A DNA stretch of 48,925 nt from Ectocarpus siliculosus (taxonomy: Eukaryota; Sar; Phaeophyceae; Ectocarpales; Ectocarpaceae), in contig FN649755.1 in the NCBI GenBank assembly GCA_000310025.1, positions 1,701,872-1,750,796 on the forward strand, in the 5' to 3' direction. The translations under genes and the position numbers were made by a program. Shown piece by piece: positions 21,806 through 30,834 of the stretch; the first letter of the stretch is position 1, and each line of letters opens with the position of its first letter. The notes under the pieces were generated by a model that was not told where the DNA came from, searched no databases, and saw only the letters and a program-made list of their open reading frames with translations.

Positions 21806-22264
21806 TCTTTTCTTTACGCACGGCTCTCCCTCTCGACGATCGATGTCTGGCCTTGCTCGCCGTCCTTCATTCGCCTCCGCGTCCCCCCCCCCCCCCGCTA
21901 GTTGCTCCCCCCGAGTAACCCGCCGCATTTTTGGTTTTGGAGAACGGTGCCGAGAACCGTTCTCGGTTCTCGGTTCTCCGTCCCGATGTCATTTTTTTAT
22001 TTATCGATGGCCCGTTGCACTCTGCACTCTGTGGGTCATTCCAAGGTAGAAGACAACCACGGCGCACCTCCCGTCTAACGCGCGCTAACCCACGTCTAGT
22101 CCAATGTGCATTGACGACGTAGTACGTGCGGAGTCCCCACATGGTAATGGGGAAGAGAACAGAGAGGGCGTGCCGATTACCTTTCGTTTCCTCTGTGGGA
22201 CCTCACTCACGTACGTACTATATATAGTAGTGTAGCCCAATGAATCTGTGTTGCGAAAGGCATA

Positions 22265-23288
22265 CAGTAGAGGTCCCTGTTTAAGGCCGCCCTGTGACAG
22301 ACGAAATGACCGGCCTTAAAGAGGGCACCAGGCCTTATTGGAAACGGGTCTTGTTTAAGGCCGGTATCGGCCTTATAGAGGACTGAGTATTCCTCAATAA
22401 GGCAGGTTAAAACATGAGGAATACTGATGCTGCACTCAAGCCTTTCGGGAAGGTGGCGGGCCCCAACGTGTCTGAAGGCTCGCAGGATGCACGTTATACA
22501 TACGTATACAGATTAATATAGCCGCACACGTCGTGACAAAAAATGATGTTGCATGTTTCCGAATATTACTTGCTGCCGTAGTAGCTGACGTCCACAAAAA
22601 TATGTATTTCACTTGGTACGTGCGAAGTATCTCATCGAGTGGCTCCCTCGTGAAGGTCGACAACAATACTGCCAATCAATCCTGATCAGAATGAGAGGAC
22701 GCCCACAGCAAATAGTCCAACGATCTGCACAACACAACAACCATCGAAAAATGCACATGTTGCGCCAACTGACCAACTGGTGCTTACCCGTCAAACACAA
22801 AGTCGACAAAAAAATCGAACAGCCCGACCTCTCTACCCCCTGATACACTAACAACGGCACACGAAGTTGAAAATACAAGGATGAAACCGGACACGACACC
22901 GGACGCGGGAGAACCACTCAATCAACTGACGCCTCCCCCCATCCATGCGCCTATCGAGTCTACAAAAAATGCCTCATGTCACCAGCCGCACAAGGCATGT
23001 GTGCTCCTACTGGTTGGGTCGGTAGGGGTACGCTAGGTATTGCTGTTGTGTAGATCTCTGGAGTGGTTGTGTTGCGGCTTGAATAATGCTGCCGAAGAAC
23101 TGGGTGCGTCACACCAAAACCGGCCTTATATAGGGTGCGCGGACGCCCTAATCGGCCTTAAATAGGGACTACGCCTGTTTAAGGCCTGTGCGGCCTTAAA
23201 AAGGAAGGCAAGTGTGACAGACGATTTCACCGGCGTTAAAAAGGGCCACCGGCCTTAAATTTGCGGCCTTAAACAGGGACCTCTACTG
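22265..23288. mobile_element. Non-autonomous DNA transposon, 1,024 bp, TA target duplication
   Basis: Perfect 26-bp terminal inverted repeats begin CAGTAGAGGTCCCTGTTTAA and end GGCCGC. TA flanks both ends (22263-22264 and 23289-23290). Inside each end lie further GGCCTTAAA motifs (about ten in all) and a direct repeat beginning TGTGACAGACGA. No transposase frame is present. A TA target site with CAG...-ended TIRs fits Tc1/mariner, probably pogo-like; that assignment is inference. Confidence 0.85.
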
Positions 23289-23290
23289 TA

Positions 23291-23959
23291 TTAGGTTGGT
23301 GTGATCCAGCCCATGTATGCGCCGGCAGTGCATGCCGAGACGATGTTGGATTGCACATCGTTAAGAACACAACAAATACGAGACGCAGCGCACGTGCCGC
23401 ACACCTCAAACACTCCATATGAAGCGTATTTCAACAAGCACGACCGACCCCGGCTGGTTGATTGATTGCCTTACACGGCCGGGAGTTCTTTTTGAGCGAC
23501 ACACGGTGTTTGAACCTCGAAAATAAAACCTGCCTATACCTGCTACGCGTATCGGAAGGAGGTGGTGGTGCAGTTTATGCCACAGTGGCATCAGAGTTTT
23601 TCTCGTGACCCCCGCCGCGGCCCGCCCGCCCGCCCGCCGTGGGCTTGCCTGTCCTCAGGAGAGTGATGCTAATATTACCACAGTAGGGGGTCGTCACCTC
23701 ATCGTACACCTTGGAGCAGGGAGAAACGCTCTCCGTAACCAAACCTGTTGGCCGCGTCCTTTTTCGTCTTGAGATCACCGACAGACATCGAACTATACAC
23801 GTTTTCCCCCAGAAGTGTATAAGATTTCACACCAAATGTGCACCCCCCCTACCGCAGCACCAGTCCTCAGGGAATGTCACTCCCCCCCCCCACCCCCACC
23901 CGCAGGAGGAAACCCCGGAAGTGAACCACCGACATTAGTCGTCTCGACGAACTCATTAC
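23291..23959. other. No gene recognised; poly-C tract at about 23881-23903
   Basis: Contains a run of CCCGCC units at 23614-23637. No coding evidence. Confidence 0.4.
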
Positions 23960-25010
23960 ACGCTGACGTCCTGTCGTTCCCGTGCGGAGACCGTCGCTGC
24001 ATCCATGCTGCTACAGGTTGCAGGAACAGCACTCAAGTACTTGTAGTTCACCTGCTCCGACATACGAACTCAACCCCGAGGGCCCTGCCTCACACATCAA
24101 AACTATCATCATTGTGATTCCCTCGTGTGAGGAGAACAACCCGTCCACAAAACGATTCGAGTACACGCAGATGCTGACGTCACGATTGTCCCAGGACCGT
24201 CAACTGCTACCCACCGGTGTATGTACGTATACTACAGCTCCCATATATAGACGCTGCTCTGTATCGGCGAAGTCAACTCCGAGGACCGAGCTTCACCCAG
24301 AAAAAGGAACAACGTTTGTGATGACTCTCGCTAACGAGGAGAACACCCATTCACCAACGACACAACTCGAGTGCACGCAGATGCTGACACCAATATGCTG
24401 ACGTTCCACCTTTCCCGTGTGAAGACGCCCATGTTGCTAGAGGTGATGTTCCAGCAACAAACAACTCCGCTGGTGACCATCAACAGCATATGGAGTTTCC
24501 ACCCCGGTATATCCACCATCTACCAAATTAGCCTAGACGTTACCGTCTCGACAAAATCAATCCCGAGAACCCAACGCCACCCACACAAAATATTATAGCG
24601 ATTCCGTCTTACGAGGAATACGCAACAACACGATTAACATTAACTGGAAGCAAGACGGTGACGTCACTTCTGTCCCGTGCCAAGACGGTACCACATATAT
24701 TGCATCAATGCTGGTACAGGTGATGCTGCAGCAACAACAGGCCATCAACAGCAGAGCATGTAGTTAACCAACCGTACACCCACCAACTCCCTTAGATATC
24801 TGTAGTGAAGACGTTGTCGTCTAGACATACTCAACCCCGCATGAAGCACAAAAAAATAATAATAATAATTATTCACCCCCTTATGAGGAGAACATCCATC
24901 GACAACACAAAATCAAAAGCACCGAGGTGATATCGATATGTATATCCTGACGTCCTGCCTTTCCTGCGTCAAGACGGATATTGCATCCATGCTGCTACTG
25001 CTACTTTGTC
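23960..25010. repeat. Diverged tandem array, five units of about 210-290 bp
   Basis: The anchor GACGT(C/T) followed by a TCCCGTG-like block recurs near 23964, 24176, 24398, 24658 and 24949. Between anchors recur GCATCCATGCTGCTACAGGT, CAGCAACAA, GACCATCAACAGCA, AACTCAACCCCGAG, and GAGGAGAACA followed by CCATC. The spacing grows from 212 to 291 bp. Confidence 0.75.
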
Positions 25011-25527
25011 GTGAGGCGAAAGCCACTTTCCATAATTTACCATTCGTTCGCCTTCCGTGGATGGATGCAAACGACACCAAACTCCCGGGCCTTCAAATAC
25101 TTTCTATACTGTGGCAAGGCCACAAACGTACGGGCTTTCGACTACTCCATATACTGCAGCAAGGCCACAAGTGACGACTGTACCACCTCCTATCTGGAGG
25201 ATTTTGCGGCAGCAGCAATGAAACTACTGCTGGGCGGGAACTCCAAGTCCCTCATCGACAATTTCAGTCTCTGGATGAGGATGAACAAGCTGCTGCTGCT
25301 GGTGGTGGCCCAAGGGCGAAACACCACGACCATGACCAGAACACTGGGGTTTTCCCGTATCGCCAGAAGACGCGCACCGCCGCTCCTGTAGGCGCGGCTT
25401 CGTCTCTGGCGGTGGTTTAGGGATTCCGGGAGCGTCGTGGAGCTTCCTCTCGTGCAATAACGCTGCCGTGGCGCAGGACAAGCGAGTGGACACAGCCTCG
25501 TCGGCCTTGTCGAAGAGCCGATTCACC
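25011..25527. other. No gene recognised
   Basis: Short duplication of GGCAAGGCCACAA / GCAAGGCCACAAG at 25112 and 25161. Open frames overlap on both strands. Confidence 0.35.
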
Positions 25528-25765
25528 CCGTACAGGAGCACCACCATCTGCGTGATTCGGGAATATTAAAGGCAAACAAGTTTTTTTTGTAATGGCACAA
25601 GCGCAGGAGCATCACCACCTGCGTGATTCGGGAATATTAGAGGCAAACAAGTTTTTTTGTAATGGCACAAGCGCAGGAGCATCGCCACCTGCGTGTGGAG
25701 AGAGCGAAGAAGTTTGGGATATTGTAGCACAGGTACAGGAACATCACCGCGTGCGGGGAAAAAGC
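25528..25765. repeat. Tandem array, about 80-bp unit, three to four copies
   Basis: CAGGAGCACCACCATCTGCG, ATTCGGGAATATTA, AGGCAAACAAGTTTTTTT and GTAATGGCACAAGCG repeat almost exactly twice, then decay into two weaker copies (CAGGAGCATCGCCACCTGCG, CAGGAACATCACCGCGTGCG). Confidence 0.85.
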
Positions 25766-25858
25766 AGAGAAGGTTTGTTATACGGAGAAATAATAGGTAA
25801 TGATAGTGGCGTGATGAGGATTCTAAGAGGACGGGACTCTCGGTCGACGCGGGAAATG

Positions 25859-26047
25859 CAGAGGGGGTCCCTGTTTAGTGCCGGAATACGCGCCCAAAAA
25901 GTTCGCCGGCACAACACTACCGGACCGGCACTATTCAAAGTACTGGCAATGACTTCGGAAATGTATTCAGTGGGTGCCCGCCGATAACACCGGGACTATA
26001 CAGGGCATTGGTGTTATTCAACCGGCACCACGCGGGGACCCCCTCTG
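25859..26047. mobile_element. Short inverted-repeat element with GGTCCC-type ends
   Basis: Left CAGAGGGGGTCCCTGTTTAG, then TGCCGG; right end, inverted, CAGAGGGGGTCCCCGCGTGG, then TGCCGG. The length is 189 bp. The right flank is TA and the left flank TG, so any TA duplication has decayed. It is related in its ends to the 1-kb element at 22.3 kb. Confidence 0.7.
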
Positions 26048-26452
26048 TAAACCCTGACCCTGACCAACTAGTCCACGACTAAGCGCGGCGAAGGCGGCCG
26101 CCCTTTCTGGACGACGCGAGAAAAAAAAAAAAAGTTGAAAAGAAAGAAAAGCACATTTTTCAGCATTTCGTGCGTTTCTATTGGGGTGCTTAAATATTCG
26201 TCGCGCTTTCTGGACAAAGTGGGAAAAAAATCTCAAATTTGGGTTGGAAAAAGAGGCCGTGAAGGCAACTGACTCAGTTGTCGAACAACACAAACAAAAA
26301 CCACGCTACACGATCCTCCCAAAGCAATGTCGAGATTTCGTTCCACGTTGATGCCAAAAGCTGTACATTGTAGCGAACCGTGAAATTCGGACAGAAACAA
26401 AAACATGATGCCGTTACTCTCTTAACGAACACTCAATCAACGCGCCGCTTAC

Positions 26453-28018
26453 CATAACTATGGCCACGAACTGGACAAGGTGCGGAAGGTTGTTCCACGT
26501 GCACCTGAAGCCCGACGGAAGCTCAACCAGCACTGCACGGCACGGATCAAAAACGGCAGCAGCTAGCGGCAGCAGCGACAACGCCACGGGCGAAGGAGGA
26601 AACGCGTTGTTACACCAGCTTAACGCCCGAACAATAAAACCGATGATTTGATCTACAGCAGTGGCTCCCGCTACAATGCCGGTTGATGCCCTGTACAATG
26701 ACGGTGAAGTCGCTCTGGCACAGATGGAATATTCAAGTGTTTTCGTAACGTGAATAATAACGATTGCACGCTAGAATGCCGATTCAAGAGACTGGCACCT
26801 ATCGGCAGTATACGGGGACCACTAGTTTACTGTGAAGTAGATCTCAGGGGGGCAGGGTACGCCTCAAAGGATACCTGAATCAATTGCGGAGCCCCCTCCC
26901 ATTGCTCCGCGACCTACAGCACCACGCGGTTCTCACTGCTGCCAAGTTTTGCTAACCACACAAGTGCAAAAAAAGAGGCTGTGTTGGTTCGGTGACAAGG
27001 GGGGCACGCAGAAAAAACGTCTCATGAATTCCAATTTGGCGTGTTTACGCACCGGACAAATATATACTTTTCCTTCAGTTTTTCTCCACCGTCCGTGTGC
27101 AAAGAAGTGTGTAAAAGTATGATATTGTGTGGGTGTTGGATCGGTATCGTGGGTGACAAGTCAAACGAAGTGAATGAAACACGCTCTACACACTGAGAGC
27201 AAACCACATTGTGATCCACTCAAACGGTCACTCCCTGCATTGCTACATACATGCATAGTGCTTAACGGTGGAGGGACTATTCTTACCGCACGCGGCAGTC
27301 TCAGGTGACCAAGCCCCTCAAATGGCATCCTACAATTTCTCTTCTCCCTAGTATTACACTGAAACGGCTGCTGCAATCGGTCCTCTCCTCTCCCCCACCA
27401 CCTTCGAAAGAACGGTGTGTGTGTGCAGGAAAAGACAACACTGTTTCCCAGCTCCTCCAGCTGGAAAACCACTCGAAGCCTTCTATCTGTGCACCTCGTT
27501 CCTTGTCACACTCTGCGGTGTTGCGCTGTCTCTAGTCCTCGCAAGGCTCTCTCTGTGAACACCTCTATTCTTTGGCAAGACTCTCTGTGTGAACACCTGC
27601 TCTAGCTTCCACAGACGGAGTGTTCCAGGTGCAGGTTCCTCTCGCGTTCTCCCCCTGGGGGGCCCTGTATTTCCGTTACCATCTTCCTCATACTATACCC
27701 AAACACCAACATAACGATTCGAATGCATAAATATAAGGCTTGGTGTACACTCGTTTTCGTTTAATCCTCCCGCAAAAAATCTCTTCCGTCTGATGCTCTG
27801 CTGGTCGCACGTATGTTGCATGTACAGCATATCCACTACGCCACAAGTCAAGCGCTGATCGACTTGTAGCTTAGTGGATATGCTGCAGTCTACAGCACAG
27901 GCTACCACAATATTTAGACTCACCCTCAATGCTCGCGCTTTCCACGGTGTCCAAAATGATGGCTACGATCAAGGCCAGGGCCACCAGCCTAGCGACACGG
28001 CGACCGCCATGAGAACCG
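26453..28018 (-). CDS. Gene B: paralogue of gene A, two exons seen
   Basis: Minus-strand exons 28018-27924 and 26532-26453. The first has acceptor CTGCCCACAAAATCAG and donor GAGG then GTGAGTCT, enters in phase 2, leaves in phase 1 and encodes basic GSHGGRRVAR followed by the hydrophobic LVALALIVAIILDTVE. The second has acceptor CCGTGCAG and donor ATG then GTAAGC, enters in phase 1, leaves in phase 0 and encodes LVELPSGFRCTWNNLPH then LVQFVAIVM. Its 26 residues share 16 with gene A, the exon is the same length (80 nt), and both donors fall at the same codon. The exon corresponding to gene A's second helix was not found. A frame after TTTGTCCAG (KARRIFKHPNRNARN, 26228 downward) fits the phase but is not similar, so the gene may be truncated. 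The intron holds a MITE at 26656-26832. Confidence 0.45.
26656..26832. mobile_element. Short inverted-repeat element inside gene B intron
   Basis: 177 bp. Left CAGCAGTGGCTCCCGCTACA then ATGCCGGTTGATGCC; right, inverted, CAGTAAACTAGTGGTCCCCG then TATACTGCCGATAGGTGCC. The left flank is TA and the right TG. Same family as the element at 44802-44979. Confidence 0.65.
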
Positions 28019-28035
28019 CTGATTTTGTGGGCAGA

Positions 28036-28037
<2 letters not shown>

Positions 28038-28066
<29 letters not shown>

Positions 28067-28067
28067 G
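28038..28067. repeat. AAGC microsatellite
   Basis: Seven uninterrupted CAAG units. Confidence 0.95.
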
Positions 28068-28432
28068 TAGCGACGGAAGGCACGCTCAAGTCAAACGAAA
28101 GGGACAAAGCCACAACTGCTCGATTTGTATCTACGTATTTCTGTAGACTAGGACGGTCTCACCGTCGTGTTAAGAACAACGGTGAGTAAGTTCAGGCCAA
28201 GTGCAATGTGGGAAGAAAAATAAGCACTGACAGAGAGGCGGATTGAACTTCGGCTGTTTCCAAACACGGGGTGATGGCACGTGCGTGCTATTGTTACGGA
28301 TGCATGTATTCGAATGTGCTTGGCCTTAAGCTGCAAACAACGGGGCTGGGCGCCGGGCGGTTCACAAGTCACTACGAGATCATGAAAGAAAAACGAATCA
28401 TGGCAATGCGCGAAGTCAGTAAAAAAAAAACG

Positions 28433-28963
28433 TACCGTAAGAGGCGGAGAGATGCCCCCCCCCCCCCCCCCCAGGCCGGTTTCCGGGGTCCATTTCTTAA
28501 CCACCCACCCTGCCCAAACCCCCAAATTGGGGTTTGGAAACCTGTCCCCCAGGCCCTTCCCAAGAAGAACCCCAATGTATCCCGCCCCTTGAACCCCCCC
28601 TTGGGTGCCGAAAAAACCAGTTTCCAAAATCCGTCCAAAGGGGGGGGGGGGGGGGGGGTCGGGGGGCCTCCCGGNNNNNNNNNNNNNNNNNNNNNNNNNN
28701 NNNNNNNNNNNNNNNNNNNNNNNNNNNNNNNNNNNNNNNNNNNNNNNNNNNNNNNNNNNNNNNNNNNNNNNNNNNNNNNNNNNNNNNNNNNNNNNNNNNN
28801 NNNNNNNNNNNNNNNNNNNNNNNNNNNNNNNNNNNNNNNNNNNNNNNNNNNNNNNNNNNNNNNNNNNNNNNNNNNNNNNNNNNNTTGGATTTTGGAAACA
28901 TGTTTTTGGGGGGGGGGGGGGGGGGGGTAGGGGGGGGTGCCTATCTCTCCGCCTCACACGGTA
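28433..28963. mobile_element. Inverted-repeat element interrupted by the assembly gap
   Basis: The left side reads TACCGTAAGAGGCGGAGAGA then TGCCCCCCC; the right side, inverted, reads TACCGTGTGAGGCGGAGAGA then TAGGCACCCCCCC. The same 7-bp ends occur in the TACCGTA family. The length is unknown because of the gap, and the sequence next to the gap looks low in quality. Confidence 0.6.
28675..28884. other. Assembly gap, 210 N
   Basis: Run of N. Frames reported across it are meaningless. Confidence 1.
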
Positions 28964-29795
28964 TTCCTGAGTCACGGCAAACGATTAGGTCCCGCATAGA
29001 CACGGCTACCTCTGAATGTGAAGCCCCGAAACATATTTTCGGGGATCGCGAGAATACAAGAGAAAGCAACGCGCTCAACATGGGCTCTCAGGCCATCTTC
29101 TCCGTGTCCTGAGACAGCGGTCACCAACTCCCCTTTCGCGCAGATTGTGCAGTTGTTTGCTCTCGGCGAAACAAGTGATGAAGAGTCAAACACGAGCTTT
29201 CGTCTACACCTCTCGTCTCTCGACAACTCTCGACGAAAAAAAGGCGAAACATAGATCATGATGATGAACATATGTAGATCATGATGACGAACATTCCCGC
29301 GTCCGCCTGTCTCTCATACGCAACGCCTCAGTGTGCGCAGGAGTCGTCTCGCGGACAGAAAAGAAAGGCGAAACAAACGTGTTGACGGTCATTGGCCACC
29401 GTCGTCTCCCTCTCATGCATGCAGTATGCGCAAACGTCCTTTCGGAACGAAAGGCTGGCCCTTTCGACGAAAAGGTTATCTCAGAAGTAAATAAATGTGG
29501 CACCTCTATACCTCCTCTGCCTTACCTTAGCCCAGCCGCCCTGTTCCCGCATATCTCCTCCTCCTTCCGTGGCATTATTTTTCCGTCCCACGAGCGGCCA
29601 CCTTTGCCTGTGCTGGTGAAACGGGAAATGGACCCAGCGTCGCGGCCCATCGACACTTCAGGACCAAACACGGGCACGCACATCGTTCCCTGGCTCGACT
29701 CCGACTGGTACTTGATCGGTCCACCTGGCGCGAGGGGGCAGCAGGTGTTGTAGTTTTAGGTCGGTGGTCGGGCCACACGCGAACGAATGAATGGG
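28964..29795. other. No gene recognised
   Basis: Contains a short tandem duplicate ATAGATCATGATGATGAACA / TAGATCATGATGACGAACAT at 29252-29291. No supported coding exon. Confidence 0.4.
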
Positions 29796-29990
29796 TGCAA
29801 ATATAACACACCAAAGCTCGACTACACCGCGATTAAGAGGATGCATGAAATGAAACAACACATTTTCGGAAAGCTCTCGACGAGAAAGCTTCAACGCCAC
29901 CGTTTTCGGCTCTGTGACTCTTTCTGCTATTGAGAAATCGAGTTTTGAAAATCGGTCCAGGGGGTGTGATATCTTGTGTCATTTACGGTA
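29796..29990. mobile_element. TACCGTA-family element, copy b, left end damaged
   Basis: The right end has GGTCCAGGGGGTGTGATATC, TTGTGTCAT and TACGGTA (29984-29990). The core has GAGGATGCATGAAAT and CTCTCGACGAGAAAG. The left end keeps only ATATAACACACC and AAGCTCGA. Confidence 0.65.
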
Positions 29991-30427
29991 CCCGCATGCT
30001 ACCGGCAAAAGGACCACGCCAAAGAGTGGCGCTATGGCAGGGGGGTAGCCTCGTTAGTACACTCTCGGGTGCAGGGAGAGACAGACGCACGCACTCTACT
30101 TCAAAACATGTTGGGTTGCCAACGTTTCATGTAGGATCACCGAAACAGGAATATAATACACGCTTTCTCCCCAAAGTGCTAAGATATCTTCACCCCAAAA
30201 GTGCCCCCCCCTACCGCCGTAGCATCACCCCAAAGAGCAGGGGATAGCCCAAGGGCTGATGGAGCACCTGGGGCATGTTCTGATACATATGCACTGCCAC
30301 GTATTTTGTTTCATCAATGAGAGACTCATCCCGACGTTACCATAACACCATTGTACACCCCGCCGCTTTTTATCAACGCGAAATCGGCCACCCCGGGGGT
30401 AAAACTAAGGGAAAAAACTATAGGGCC

Positions 30428-30709
30428 ATGTTCAATCCGGCAGTGTTGTGTGGCTTGTTGTTGCTGCTGCTGTTTCTGTCAGCGCAGGGCTGGAGGGGCT
30501 GGATCTCCCACAATTTCTACAATTTTCCCAGACGACCCATGGGACACCCCGTGGGCAACCCATGGGAAGCCCGTGGGCGGCCACTGAGAGCCTTTCAACC
30601 AACTCCTAAACAATACATTATATGCTTTGGAACGGGCACTATAGCGGCTGAAAACCCTAACGCTAACGCAAACCCTAACCCCAAGCCCACACGACACGTG
30701 CTAGGTTGA
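30428..30709 (+). CDS. Possible small secreted protein overlapping a TIR element
   Basis: A 93-codon ATG frame whose first 20 residues look like a classic signal peptide (MFNPAVLCG then LLLLLLFLSAQG). The rest is rich in Gly, Pro and Asn (GHPVGNPWEARGR, NPNANANPNP). From about codon 25 it coincides with the left arm of a 335-bp inverted-repeat element, so the C-terminal part is transposon-derived and the frame could be fortuitous. The poly-Leu part comes from TTG and CTG triplets. No splice sites are obvious. Confidence 0.3.
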   Translation: MFNPAVLCGLLLLLLFLSAQGWRGWISHNFYNFPRRPMGHPVGNPWEARGRPLRAFQPTPKQYIICFGTGTIAAENPNANANPNPKPTRHVLG

Positions 30710-30834
30710 CCCTGGTGGCTAAGGTCTCGGAGAGCCCATGGGCCGCCCACGGGCAGGCAGCCTATGGGCGGCCCATGAAGTGCCCATGGGTGTCCCATGG
30801 GCGGTTCAGCAAAACTGTCAGTAGTGTGGGAGAT
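30499..30834. mobile_element. Inverted-repeat element with CCCATGGG palindrome arrays
   Basis: The left arm GATCTCCCACAATTTCTACA, then CCCATGGGACACCCCGTGGG, pairs with the inverted right arm GATCTCCCACACTACTGACA, then CCCATGGGACACCCATGGGC. About ten copies of CCC(A/G)TGGG lie in the two arms. Roughly 120 bp separate them, including a degenerate AACCCTAAC stretch at 30654-30682. Confidence 0.7.

Noticed and set aside
23960-25765. Regular repeats as a CRISPR array
   Set aside because: Units are long, diverged and without unique spacers, in a eukaryotic context.
28148-29112. Frames of 88-275 codons across the gap
   Set aside because: They translate N and homopolymer C/G runs.
30654-30682. AACCCTAAC repeats as a telomere
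   Set aside because: Only a few irregular units inside an inverted-repeat element; not terminal.
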